Positions 12,330 to 25,400 of a stretch of 64,000 nucleotides of DNA are shown in pieces. The notes beneath the pieces were generated by a model, which saw only the letters and a list, made by a program, of their open reading frames with translations, ran no database searches and was not told the origin of the DNA. The stretch comes from Sclerodactyla briareus (taxonomy: Eukaryota; Echinodermata; Holothuroidea; Dendrochirotida; Sclerodactylidae), in NCBI GenBank assembly GCA_026419785.1, contig JAODTK010005668.1, positions 1-64,000 of the forward strand, read 5' to 3'. Position 1 is the first letter of the stretch, and each line of letters opens with the position of its first letter. Both the position numbers and the translations under genes were made by a program.

Positions 12330-13260
12330 AAGTATTATCATAATTCAATCTAATCGGTAGGAGAAGAAGAACCTTTGGCAAATGTTCAGTTCTTTTTAAC
12401 AGTTCAAACCAGCTATGCCGATGAGTAAGTGAGACCATGTCATTATATGATCTATCTATCCAGTCTGTGAACGCTTTTTTTTTTGGCCACCAAATGTTAG
12501 TGCTTTGATAGATCTTGGACCAAAACTTGCACAATGTTAATTGAATGAGGGTCTCGTGACCACCGAAAGGTCGAGGGCAAATAGCATATAAGGGGGGCAC
12601 AATGGGCCACGATGTGGAAAACTGTAAAACGCTACGTCTCATGCAGATAGGTCGGATTGTCATGATACATGGACTAGTGTAATCGTGACTAGTGGTCCAC
12701 AGCCGTCATCCAGAAGTTTTAGGGTCATTGAGGGAGGGTATAGCAGGAATTTTGTTCAAATTTTGAAAATGCGCAAATGCATGTGTTGGCCCTTTAACAG
12801 TCCATGCTTTGATGGGTGGTGACCAAAGTTGGAATAACAATCATGAGAGTAGAGATTAGGTCGAATTGCCATGGTACATGCCAATGTAATCATTCATAGT
12901 GGGTATTTGGAGTTCCCAGGAATGAAGGTGAAACGGTCATCAAAGGAGGTGGGGGGTGTGGGGTAGTAGGCAATTCTGAGCAAAAATTGTAGATCTTATG
13001 CAAAATTGCAATGTTTTGGGTCCTTGAATACTCATGCAAAGTTGGACATACTATTCATTTACTGCTGGGGGACTTTGACTTTGACCAGCTAACGGTAAAT
13101 GTCAAAAGTCATGGGGGAGCCAATGGGCCATGCGTGGGAAAACTGTGAAATGTGCATCCTCTTAAAAATAAGGTGGATTTTAATATGCTCACTCAGTGAC
13201 ATGCATTGACTACTAGGGCCGTTCGTAATGGGCAATTAACGTGAAGAAGTTGCGCCAAAT
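12330..13260 (+). repeat. Degenerate ~300 bp repeat, about three units
   Basis: Three diverged units (about 12540-12740, 12800-12960, 13050-13250) share AATGGGCCA-GTGGAAAACTGT, an AGGTCG/AGGTGGATT block and GACATGCATTGACTA or equivalents with the same spacing. There is no coding evidence in any frame. Confidence 0.5.
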
Positions 13261-13589
13261 CTAAAGGCTAATCCTGCAACAGAGTTGACTAGATTGCCAG
13301 GGAGTTTCTGGGCAGTGTGATCATCGTGCTACCCGTGGGGTATCTAGGAATTTGAGGTCAATGTTCATTGAGGCGAGTCTGTGAGCTATATGTTAATGTA
13401 AAACATTGTTTTCTCCCATCAGAGGGTTGCTCACAGAAATTGAAAAATTATAATCAGAATTTCCTTGGCAGGGCTTGTTTCTGAAGAATACTTTTTCAAT
13501 TTATTCCTTGACAAAGTCTGAGGAATCTATGTAGTCATGGTCGTAGTGTGGTGTGTGTGTGTGTGGACCGCTTTGCTGTAAACACATAA

Positions 13590-15655
13590 CTTACAACCTG
13601 GATGGATTGAGCTAGACTTGGTAGTGGTTCCCATGATGACCTTACCTGATCCCAAAACAATAGGGATATGGATCATCATGGGGACCACACATACCAAGTA
13701 TGAGCTCAATCCATCCAGTGAGGTCGAGTTGGGGTTTACAAGCCCAAAATGGGATTTTAAAATAGCTATTTTTGACCATTTCTAATTTTCCAAAAATTAC
13801 CCCCAATCAACACCAAAAATAATAGATTCTGGTAAGCCCCATAGAAAGCTACACACCAAAAACTACAGCTTGATCCCGGCCAACGTTCTGGACTGATCGT
13901 CGTTTACAAGGATTTCACACTTTGAATGGTGACCTCAGATGACATTGACTTGGACAATACAACAATATGGATCAGAAATAATGTGGGGCACACACATTAC
14001 CAAGTATGAGTTCACCATGCAGGTGGGGTCGAGTTAGTTGTTTAAAGTCAAAATTGGCCTCACATAAAAGTTTTGACAATTTCCTAATTTCTCCCAAAAA
14101 GGTCCCCCAAACAAAAAAAAAAAAAACAAAAACAAAAAAAAAAAAAAAAACAAAAAAAAAAACCCAAAAAACAATAGGGTCTTGTTATCCCCATAAGAAA
14201 GCTACACCACCAAATTTCAGCTGATCGGACCAACGGTTTCTGAACGTCGTGTTTACGAGGATTCAGACTTTGATCTCGGACATTGACCTGACCCCAAATA
14301 CTATAGGGCTCATGTACTAATCATGGGGAACCCACATACAAGTAGAGCTTCATCCATCCAGGTGGGTTGAGTTAGTGCTGTGTACAGGATTGTAAAATGA
14401 TAACTCAACCCCACCTGGATGGATGAAGCTTAGACTGGGATGTGTGTTCCCCTGATGAGTACATGACCCTACACCAAATTTTAGCTTGATCGGACAACTG
14501 TTGGAATATCGTTTACAAGGAGGTCAGAACTTTGACCTCTGGGGACCTCCGATGACGTTGAAATGACCCCAAAACAATACGGGATCAATTGTACTCATCA
14601 TGGGAAACCATACATACCAAGTATGAGTCAATGCCATCCAGGGATGGGGGGAGAGTTATGGTGTTTACAAGCAAAGCGTCACACACACAACACACACATA
14701 TGACCATGACTACATAGATTCCTATGCCAAAAATGCTAGTGATTCCGGATCTTTCTGACAACCATAGCCAGACACAAGAAAAATGGGAGAGTGTACCGCT
14801 CATCATGGGCGACATATCGCCCTCTGACAAATTTCCATTTTTCCCAACCAACCAATCGGGTTCCCTATACTCGTGATAGAGAGTACACAATAATTTCAAA
14901 AAGGATTTCATACTGGCTCATAATGGACCGCGACCTGACCCCAAAATGATAGGGTTATTGTACTCATCATGGGAACACACATACCAAGTATGAGCTTTCA
15001 AACATTCAGGTGGGGGAGAGGTAAACGGTTCACAAGCTTAATGGCCAAAATATTGACTTTCAAAACAAACAAACATGTATTTTCACAAAATTCACCTGAC
15101 CTATACAAAAAATATATGGATTCCTGTTACTCCCCCATAGGAAAAGCTACACACCAAATTTCAACCCGATCAGGGAATAACCATTCTGGAATTATGCGTG
15201 TTACAAAGTTTTCAAAAATTTTACTCTCTGGTGACCTCAGTAACCTCTGAACTGACCCAAAAACAATGGGTTCATTACTCATCATGGGGCAAACAACATA
15301 CCCAAGTATGAGCTTCACCCATACAGGTGGAGTCGAGTTATAATGTCTGTACTACCCATAAGAAAGCTACACACCAAATTTGAACCGATCAGGACCAAAC
15401 ATTCTGGGACTGAATCGTTGTTCACAAGGTTTTCAGACTTTGAACCTCTGGTGACCTCAGACTGACCCCAAAACAATAGGGTTCATGTACCTCATCATGG
15501 GAACCCACATACCAAGAATGAGCCTCGTCCATCCAAAATGGCGTCAAGTTATCAAGTTTACAAGCCAAAATTAGCCAAAAATACCAAAATAATCGACTTT
15601 CCACAAATTTCTATTTTTGACTGAAATTCACCCCCAACCTAAAAAAAAGGCGATC
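13590..15655 (+). repeat. ~330 bp tandem repeat array with inverted units
   Basis: At least six units share GACCCCAAAACAATAGGG, TGTACTCATCATGGG, CATACCAAGTATGAGC, CATCCATCCAGGTGGGGTC, GAGTTAT, AAGAAAGCTACACACCAAATT and GATCGGACCAACGGTTCTGG. Two half-units are inverted relative to the rest (13598-13640 and 14401-14469), each facing a direct unit. Single copies of the family recur at 48690-48970, 53640-53920 and 54010-54780. Confidence 0.8.
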
Positions 15656-15663
15656 GCCAGAAA

Positions 15664-17366
15664 GTGCTCGTCTGGTTGCGCCAATCGGCTGTGGTTTCTT
15701 TATCCACTACACTCACCACTATAACAACCAACTAGCAACCCTGTCATGTCAAAACGAACATCACATATTTTCAACATATAACACATAAAAATCCTAAAAG
15801 TTCCTAAAATCAATCACAAAAGTTGACTCTGATTACAAAGTCTCTTTTATTGCTTTTTTTTCTTCTTCATGCCACCCCCCCCCCACTCCTCTCGCCATAA
15901 ATACCCAAATTGACAAAGTCTTACGTCAGTCAACTCACTTCGTTGACACAAAAATCACTTGAATCCCCTTAGCAGCCTGGTTCTTGTGCCTGTAAAATCA
16001 CTTCCTTTCATTTTTCATGGCCTTGTATTTTCCAAGCAGCCAGGAGATGTCATCCCATCCCCCCCCACCTGCAAGGCCAGCAAACACCCTCCCCGCTCCC
16101 CCAACACCAACAAACTCTCCCCACGCAGCAGTCAAAAGATGTTCCAATATATATCTTTAGGAAAACCTCCAAATTTGTCCACAGTCCCCAGGCAAGAAGA
16201 CAGGAAAGAAAAAATTTACAGTATTTTGAGGCGTCCAATCAACCTAATTCAAAAATTGGTGTGGGTAAGAGAGGGTTGCTTGTGGGCAGCTTGTAACAGC
16301 ACATTGATCGCGCTGCTATGGTTTACTAGTTCCTCAGTGCTTTGTTCTAACAGAAGCTATTAGATGATGGAATTCAATTCAAATCTTGAACATCGAACAC
16401 ATAAGATTCAGAAAATGTTAACCGACATACCTACTGAGTTGGCGAACGACGAAATTCGTACCAAGTTGGGAATTGGAATCAATTATGCAATTTAGGCACA
16501 TACCACTGAGCTTTTTTGAATAACAGCCACTCATAATTGTCACAGGAAGCTGCTATGGTTCTCATCCTCAGTGCTTATTATAACAGCCGTATTAATGATC
16601 GAATTTAATCAAAATTAGCAACATCAAACACATCAGATCCAGAAAAGTGAAACGGACCATACCTAGCGAGTTCGGCGAAATTCTTACCAAGTGGAGAAAA
16701 TAAATAAATTAGCAAATTAGGCACATACAATGACCTCTACTGAACCCCGATGTACCTGCAAACTGATCGGATCAAGGTGGATCACCATCTACCAAGTTTT
16801 GTGGAAAAAAGCCCAACAAACTTTTGAAAATTGAATAAAATATGCAGACTTGAACACATTAAATGACCTCCAGTGACCCGACTCCACTTTGAATTCTCAA
16901 GAACCATTGGTAGGACCACATTCAACAAAGTTTTGTGAAAAAATCCAACAAAATGAAAAATTCGCATAAAAGTATGCAAATTAGACCACTTAATAGCGTA
17001 TTTCAGGCTGTGAAAATGAAATCAGTGCATCTACCTGTCATCCAGGGTTCATACATGCCAAAACTACATCACTGTAGCACATACGGTTTTGCATAATCTT
17101 GCTAACGAGCTTCAACAATAAATGACATAAAATAAGCAAATTACCACTAATACATGACATTTGCTGCCCAAAAATTTTATAACCAGAAGGTTAACACCCA
17201 ACCCGGTGGCTACACAAAAAATTTCTCATAATGGCCGCCACGGTCGTGAGAAGGAAATCCTGCGAACGAGAAAGGGTGACATCACACACAACATACACAC
17301 ACACACGCCATAGTACAAAAACTGACCACTATTGTCTCGTCCTGAAATTTCAGGCAGGCGAGACAA
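15664..17366. mobile_element. GTCTCGCCTG-ended element, copy 1
   Basis: The left end is GTGCTCGTCTGGTTGCGCC; the right end is a hairpin GTCTCGTCCTGAAATTTCAG followed by GCAGGCGAGACAAAAA (17334-17366). The two ends are inverted (GTCTCGCCTG/CAGGCGAGAC). Two internal blocks repeat AAATTATGCAAATTAGGCAC-like and GACCTCCA-TGACCC words (about 16640-16990). A CACACA run precedes the right end. It resembles a non-autonomous DNA element; the superfamily is unknown and no protein is seen. Plausible neighbouring sequence at 15700-16370 (C-rich) has no gene. Confidence 0.5.
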
Positions 17367-17777
17367 AAACTGACAAATGGTAGAAATTGACACAGGAGCA
17401 AACATATTAATATCATCTACATTTGATACAGCTGTGTAATGTATGCTCTGAAGCAGAAATATATATATATACAAAATGGTTAATAAATTAAATGAGGTAG
17501 AAAGTGATGTGATATAATCATTATGATAGACTATGAAGAAGTTTACTCTCATGTTAGTATTTAAATGTTCCATGCTTGACATGGATGGCATAATTACATT
17601 TTCTCCTAATCTTCTACTCTTATAAGATATATTTGGTGGAGAATGATATAACTAAACGAACAATTGACGAAATGTAATTAAATTGCCAATCTAATAATAA
17701 TATAAAAACTACAATTCTGGTAATCAACAACAGATTGCTGAGGCTGATCATTTCGAATCACAAGGCGATGCCCCCAA

Positions 17778-18579
17778 GTGTCTCGCCTGGTTGTGCGATC
17801 AGTGTTTAATTCTATTAGTCACCATGCAAACCAATTACAAGGCATTCCATGTACGCTTAAAGATTTCGTATCAGCTTTAAACAGAAACACCTACTAATCA
17901 GGACCAATTTCAAGTTCGAAAGGATGCTACTGACAATGTCTACTAAAGGAGGAAAAGTTATGTGGAAATTGTGACTAAAACATTGCCTAAATTATGCAAA
18001 TTCAGGCAAATTTACAAGTTCAGGAAAATTCGGCAAACTTTAAAATTATGCATAAATTAGGAAAATTAGTACGTTGAATGACCTCCATTGACCCCGAATC
18101 TTGTTAAAAAAGGTTTAGGGACTGAAGGTGTAGACCATATCACAGAGTTTCGTGAGAATCCTTGGTGTTTACAAAATTTGAATTTTTGGCATAAATTATG
18201 CTAATTAGATGACTTAATTACCATATTTTATGCTGAAAATATAATCAGTAAATCTACTTCATATCGCGCTTTTCTTTTATGTGTGCCAAACCCAAGTCAC
18301 CACAGCACCTACCGTTATCTGTAATCTTGCTAACAAGCTTAAAACTGAATTACAATAAAAAGGCTAATTACCTTATTAAATAAGTGACTTTGGTGCCAAA
18401 AATCTAATCATATCGTGTCCACCCAACCATATGCTACCCTGAAAATTGTTGCAATTGCACTTACCATTCCGAAAGATATCCTGATAACGAGAAAGTGTGA
18501 CCACACAAACACACTACACACACACACACACACCATAGCGACCATAAGTCTCATCCTGATCCATCAGGCAAGACAAAAA
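17778..18579. mobile_element. GTCTCGCCTG-ended element, copy 2
   Basis: It starts GTGTCTCGCCTGGTTGTGCG at 17778 and ends with the hairpin GTCTCATCCTGATCCATCAG plus GCAAGAC at 18548-18579, again preceded by a CACACA run. Internal sequence repeats the ATTATGCAAATT/GACCTCCATTGACCC words of copy 1. A third left end lies at 37197 (GTGTCTCGCCTGGTTTGCGC). Confidence 0.55.
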
Positions 18580-19060
18580 TACCGATAGCTGACCTTAAAC
18601 CCCAAACTAGATCGTACTAATAGTATTTGCCAACTTTAAAGAGGAAACAATGAAACTGCCCCTAGGAAACCTTTTTGCAGATCAATGCAGCTAAACGCAT
18701 GCATGATGCACCCAACATACCAAAATGTGTGTGCATATACGCACGAATGACTAGATACATACGTTTATCCATTCACCAAAAATTACAGCAGGAAAAGCAA
18801 AAAAATCTGTGTTAATTCTCTGAGAATATGTACAAACGAATTTTAACATGAAACTGCAAAGAATTGAAATGACTTTATGTTGGATTAAATTTCCCCTCAA
18901 ACTATGGCCCTGGTCAAGTTATGAAGTTACATGTATACATATGTACGTACGTTGTCTTACGTATGTATTACGTGTACATGTAATACATACATAGTTACAC
19001 CTCACATGAAACATGACATAATACACACGTACATTTTGGGCATATAGAGCATACTCACCA
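18580..19060. other. Stretch without an identified gene
   Basis: AT-rich DNA with clustered ACATACGTACGT-type words (18920-19040), probably decayed microsatellite. No gene is seen. Confidence 0.5.
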
Positions 19061-19064
19061 TCGC

Positions 19065-19690
19065 TGCCTAAAGGGTATCCATGCCAGCCATGATACGTGT
19101 TAGCGTAAGGCGATGGGCACTCGAGCGCAGCCTGCAGCATGTGCGCCCGCAGGGGTGAGGTTGGCAACCAGGGGCAGCGGGGGCCACACGTTGGGCCGCA
19201 TAGCTCTTCATAATTGATGTTTGTGGAGGCCTGATTGCTAAGTTGTGGTATGTCACATGCAACTGAGAGGTGGCGGCGCAGTCCCTCTCCAATGCGATGA
19301 GGTAGTCATCGTCATACATACCCATACAGCACTACTACATACATACATACATAATACAGGGCATTACCAGCCAGGTGGTACTTGTTAGCGCTAAAGGGGA
19401 TTGGCAGCCACGAACACGCGCGCCCAGCGGGCGGGTTTGGCCACCCAGTGAGCCACTGGTGCGTGACGGCATAGATCTTCATAGGAATGTTCCCAGAAGC
19501 CTATTGCCAAGGTTAGATGTTCACGTGCAGATGAAAGGAGGTTAGGGGCCGCCTCCACATAAGCGATACGGTCGTCAGCGTGGGTAAAAGGCAATCCCAA
19601 AAAGCTAGGATACAGGCATATCAAACCATTGCAACCCTAAGGGGCACCAGCCAGGTACTTTTAGCATTAAGGGGGATTGGCAGTGGGACA
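19065..19690 (-). repeat. Duplicated GC-rich, possibly coding unit (two full copies and a fragment)
   Basis: Copy 1 (19070-19325) and copy 2 (19365-19620) align over ~250 bp, with a third fragment at 19640-19690. On the minus strand both stay largely open and give parallel peptides: copy 1 has DDDYLIALERDCA...SYAAQ and SPYANTYHGWHG, copy 2 has ADDRIAYVEAAPN...RHAPV and SANKYHLAGNA. GC content is well above the flanks, which are ACATACAT microsatellite. This could be a duplicated exon or a fragment of a coding repeat. I do not recognise the protein and see no convincing splice sites. Confidence 0.35.
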
Positions 19691-20104
19691 TTACTTAAAT
19701 ACATACATACGTCTGCACGTACGACTCAACCCTCCTTTACTTAGTATCATAATCTAAAGGCATATTGAACATGATTCTAGGGTTATATTACATAATTATT
19801 CTGACAGCGATTATATGTCTGTGTTCATATAAGGGACGGACATACCTCTTGATAAAATCATCAACTACTATGAGTAATTCAATTGATTCACTGGAAGACT
19901 TCCTGATATTGACCTGTTGATGCTAACCATTGAGACGGGCTTCTGAAATGCCTCTAGTATGGACCCCCAAGGATCATATCTGTCAGTCACTCTGGACCTT
20001 TGGTGATTCATGCAGGATATTGGTTAGAATTGGGTACTTGGACCCTGAAAATAATAAACAATCATAATATCACTACTTCAAGGATGACACGACCTTTGAT
20101 GTTT

Positions 20105-20455
20105 TGCTGTTGATGATCTCTGTGAGGTATCATGAGAGGAGGGGACTCTTGATTCACATCTCCGAGTTCATGAGAGAATGACTCTTGATTCCAACCATAT
20201 CCGAGTAGCAGTGCGAAATGACTCTTGATTCCCATATTGAGATATCATGAGAGAATGACTCTTGATTCAACATCTATGAGGCATCATGAGAGAAGACTTG
20301 ATTCACCATCTCTGAGGTACCATGAGAGATTGACTCTTGATCACCATCTCCGAGGTCTCATGTGCAGAGAGTAATCGATGATTCACCATCTCTGAGATAT
20401 CATGAGAGAATGACTATTTATTCACCATCTCTGAGGGTACCACGGAGAGGGGGCT
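20105..20455 (+). repeat. ~39 bp minisatellite
   Basis: About eight to nine units of CATGAGAGAATGACTCTTG followed by ATTCACCATCTCTGAGGTAT, imperfect and contiguous. Adjacent DNA (19700-20100, 20456-21550) has no recognisable gene. Confidence 0.8.
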
Positions 20456-21589
20456 GATTATTGCCCCAGCATGCTGCAAATAGTGTGGTCATATGGAGGA
20501 ATTCTGGTATCATTGGTATGCTAAACGTGCTTGTAGAGGACAATATAACAGACCACCTATGAAGGTCGGATAGGGTTGGTTTTGCTAAATGCCTTGGGTA
20601 GTCCCAACCAACAGGCAAAAAGCTGATGGCCAAAAACTGGAAAGAAAATAAATATAGATGGGTTGTTTTATAGGACTGCAATTATTGTCTAAATGCCTTT
20701 GGCATTGAAATGCTAGGTTGGTGGCCATCAGGTTATGGAGTCAGCAGTACAAGTAATGCCAAAAAATTGTCTGATAAATCCTTTGTAGAACAATTGACAC
20801 TGATGCTTGCACCTATTGATAATGGATCAGTCCTACACCATTGGCAATGGGATGGGGCTAAGTCTTACAGTTCGAATATCAACCAGATGTCATTGTTTAT
20901 CAGGCAATCCGATTATCACCTGAGTTTATACGACAATTTAAATGACACATACTTAATGACCTCTAGGGACACTGGGCTTTTTCAAAAACCTTAACAAGAC
21001 ACAAAGTGTGTAAGTGATCCTTGCCATTTAACCTATACAAACTTCCATATGTAACACCGTGTCCTTGAACCGCCTTGCAGCAGAATTTAACTATGGCCAA
21101 GTACTGTCATGTGAGTTAGTTATCACAGAGCACCAATGGTACTTTAGCTCAAACAGCACAAACGTACCAAGGGACGAAGTACCAAGACGAATGTCAATTA
21201 TGTGTTGAATGTTCAAGATTCATGAGCCAAGAGGTGTTCAAGCACATGGCCTATTGTTTGGCCCGGTAAAAGCCTTGACAATGATTTCCATATGACCAAA
21301 AAATTGTCTTAGCAAGTCAAGAACACTGTTACTTACTTAGTAAACATCAGCGGGAGAATGCCCCAACAATTGAGAAAGAGGCAAATGCACACAATGACCG
21401 AGGACCTCTGACCTGGGACCTTCACAAGTTCACCAAAAGTCAATGACTCGAAAACATTGGGTTCCCAAGTTTGATAAAAACATCCATTACTATTGAATGT
21501 TTGGCTTCTTTTCATCACATGTTACTGTTTCAGTTCTAACGACACTATATGATGTTGATAAAAAATCTGAAACCTAGGGCACCACCATT

Positions 21590-22325
21590 GGCCTTCAGCC
21601 CAAAGTTCGCAAACACCCCGATGACCAATAACAAGAAGCATAACATGTAACTTTGAAGAAAATCAATGGTACTTGTGGAAGGAGATGCATTTCAAGTACC
21701 ATTGTGTGAATTCATAGAAGGGCCCAAGTGGGACCTTGGATCGAAAATTCCTGAACGACCCCAAAAGCTACGACGGTTAGACCATCGTTATGACCGCATG
21801 TCAGCAATGTGCCCCAAAATACTTGTAAGAGGAGAAGCTTTTCGCATAAGTCCACATTAGTGGGCGCTCGGGCCCACAATAGGCCTTGAGTCCCAAATCC
21901 CTGGGAACCCTGACGTTACAGCTATATTAGACCATCATTATACGAACAGCCAGCATGGTGCAACTGCTTTGTAGGAGGATACAAGATTAACGTATCCATA
22001 TAATGGGTCCTAGGACCCAAACTGGGCCCTGGGACCAAGATTCTTGAACAACCCCCATGGCCCATCTGCCCAAGGACCATTAAATGTAACTTGAAGAAAT
22101 CACTCGAAGTGTGGGGGAAACAAGGCATTTCAAGCACCATTGTGTGGAAATGTCATAAAAGGGCCCTCGGGCCCGAGTCGACACTTGGTACACAAAACAT
22201 CCTTAAACTCAAGGTACGTCATTAGACCATCTTACAGACCGAACATCCGGCACTGTGTACCGAAATTTTAGGGGATACAAGATTTTCGGTATTTTACATA
22301 ATGTCCAGAACCCCCTGTTATGGCA
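21590..22325 (+). repeat. GGGCCC-rich dispersed repeat family, tandem copies
   Basis: Two to three tandem copies share GGGCCCAAGTGGGACCTTGG, AACACCCC, TTAGACCATC-TTATGACCG, AACATCAGCACTGTG and TTGTAGAAGGAGATGCATTT. The same family appears at 31000-31700 and 42870-42985. There is no coding content. Confidence 0.65.
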
Positions 22326-22332
22326 ATTATAA

Positions 22333-22446
22333 GCGATTGCACTTGACCTTTTACCACTGACATCTGCAGTACGCTAGCCTACTAGCTAACGGAATCTGGC
22401 AGTTCTTTAGCACAGAGGTGGTCACCCCGCCATTCCGTTTATGGCG
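22333..22446 (+). repeat. Left inverted repeat arm
   Basis: It pairs with 29206-29320. It begins GCGATTGCACTTGACC and runs inward to CCGCCATTCCGTTTATGGCG. Confidence 0.7.
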
Positions 22447-22449
22447 GAT

Positions 22450-25400
22450 GGAGCGCAGCAGAAGTTGAAGCGAGATGAGGCAAGGAAGGAAGAGTGGGCG
22501 TGAGAAGAGAGAGTGGTGTGTGGAGATCAGGCATAGTGTTGTGAATAGAGTGGATCTCACCCCCTCATTGAAAAGCATCTCCTGACAGCTTCGTTGGCTG
22601 AGAACCACCCTCTGCTTGGCGATCTTTTCCGCTGAACAAGAGCTGACCCACCCAAACAAACTGACTCACCCTTAATTCCAGTACGAGTCAGGGCCCTAGG
22701 TGTAACATCGGTGACGTACGTACACTGGGTGCAAACATTTTGTGTAACATGTACAGTAAATGGCGCTGGCAAATGAACAAATTCGGACAGGCGACGAAAC
22801 ACCACACGATAAGAGGCTGTGGTCGAGTTGAAGAGATGGTGGTGAACAAGGCTGCCAAGTTCCTGGTACGGCTGTTACCGATATATGTCCAGCCCTGAAC
22901 CATGACTGAATCGATGACACTGGCCAATTGGTTAGTCGTCCACTGCATGGTAGACAAAATTGGAGATGAATCAGGGACTGACATGACAACCTTGGGTCGA
23001 ATTACTGTAGTCGGTTGGCCTGGTTAAATAGAAGGCAGATAGACCAGGGTTTAGTCGGCGATATGCCGCCAGAAAAGGTATGGACGGTCAAAGAAATGGT
23101 TAAATGGACAAGGGCTAAGAAGATGGGATCTGCCATAATTGGCATGTACATCGGCTTGCCTGTAACCAGGAATTGGGTTCACGACATGTCACCTGGACAA
23201 AGCTCATGTTTAATGGGCCTAGAGTCCGTTGACGAATGGAGTTCCAACCGAGTGGGCAGGTGGGCGGTGTGGTAAAAGGTTCTTCGCTTTAAATTGCCAT
23301 AACAGGGGGTTCGGAGCATTTATGTCCGCAGATGTCACTTACCTTGTACCGACATCTGCAGACGTGACACAGCGGCTAAAAAGGCGGTGGGGTTGGTGGA
23401 ACTCTCTCAGAGGTCGGTTGAGGATAACTTGACTGAAGAGGGCCGCTAGCGAGTCAGACTAGGATCAACCGAAGCAGTGCTGGTCCCAACCTGAGCCATT
23501 TTCCTTTTTTTTTTTTTGGAACTGCGACCGTTGAGCGATCTATCTCACTGGTATCGACCCGAACATGCAGCATCCTCTGTTCGGCAGTACTCTCTCTTTG
23601 TTCCTCGGTGGACTGTAACGAGAGACTCGGAGCGCCTCCAGGGCTTTGTTTTACCACCCCACGAGCCGCTCAGTGAGCGTGCTGCCACCGTCGTGCTTGG
23701 CTCAGCCTTTACTAGCCCAATCATCGTACCACCCTCAGATGCTCGGCAACTGAGCAGCCTTCCAGCCGTGTCTCAACTTCTGCCTCCTCAGGAGGCTTGC
23801 AAGGAGTACCACAGCTCTTTGCTCGATGCGCAATCTCGCTTGGCTACCTAGGCTGCGCCAACTTTGGGGCCTTGACAAGGAAGAATCCTCTCTGGTTCGA
23901 GATTTTGACCTTCAATGTCCTTCTTCGTTGCTGATAGGTGAATTAGTGATCTCGTCAGCTCCCTGCTGCCTAAAGTAAACCTGACCGATTCTCGTCCCTT
24001 GTTGTCCAGAAGGGGCAGCCCTCACGACAACCCGACCCGGCTATCATCCATACTTCAGAGGGTTTACCTTTCATGGTGCCAAACTCATCCGCTCTGTGGA
24101 AGAGAGGGCCTGTTTGTAAACAGAGAGAATTGCTGGTTTTGTATCAGCATATCAGGTGAGTGCTGAACACAATTATTTGAGCGCAAATTTTCGACAATTG
24201 TTGTATTAGGGTGGACATTTTTGAAGGCCTTCTTTACCTATGTGACAGTGACACCATGTGTGATGAGTGCCAATGTAGGACCTGTGATAAAGGGTTTGGA
24301 AAGTGAACTGTATTGAAAGTATTGAGTGGGCCTCTGCTTCCAGTGTATTCTTCCACCTCTTCAAGGCAATTGGAGAAACCAAATGATGATACTGTTGAGT
24401 ACACCAGTTAACATCATGTGCTCCCCACCTAAGCTCGTGGTTTCTTGGGGAGCCGTATTTTGATACACGTGGGCAACGAGGCACGATGTTGCATTGCTAA
24501 TAATAGAAATTCTTGTCAGCAACTTCAATCTCGTAATATTGGAGGAGTTCTATGGAGTATTTATTCCAAGTTCATTCCGCCCCCAACCCTCTGTGAATTA
24601 CATGGAGAGCAACCATTCAGATTGCCAAAATCATCATCCATCGGATTGCGTTGTCTCGCCTGAGGGATGATTAGAACTGTAGCTTCACGCTTTCCGAGTC
24701 TCTTTCTTAGATACCAGTCATGGCAGACATGTTGTTGTTTTTTTGGTCAATACAACAGGAGAACCTATCAGCTCCCTTAGGATCGTGGCTCGACTAGAAG
24801 TGGCCAAGGTATCATCTTAGGAGCTGTGATAGCCTCCCCATTTCGAGACAAGTGGGCTATAAGCTACATTAATCTCCAAATGTAATCTGTTGCGCCGTGA
24901 GAGATCTAATGGGAGGGAAATGGAAGTAACGAAGCTTGTCCGAGAAAACCCGGACTTGAGTTGAATCTCAGTGGGATCAAACTCGCGTTGAGAAAAACAA
25001 CAGGTTCACTAACTACCCGTAGTAAGCTTTATATTGAAACAATGATAGGCAGCACACATCCCAAACAATAGCGCGAAATAACATTCATAGGAGCTGGTCA
25101 TGGCAACTTCAGCCCTGACCTTCAGCCTTCATTTCAATGTGGCAGCCGCTATTTAGTCTGAAGGTACATACTGTGTGAATCATTTACTTTTCAGATTAAC
25201 GGGCGCAACTCTACTATTGTGTCATAATATTCGCCCTAAAGACGGACTGGCGATCGTGGGCGATGGAATTTGGTAATTCTCACTGATACCCTGTTTGTGA
25301 GAAAGGGGCCCCCCTATACTGTTCTGATTCGAATCCGAACAGTGGGGACAACCCCTGAAACTACTGAAGTACGCCTCACGGTTCTATTCATACTACAAGC

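Noticed and set aside
20105-20455. Regular ~39 bp repeats considered as a CRISPR array
   Set aside because: There are no unique spacers, the units are contiguous and imperfect, and the genome is eukaryotic.
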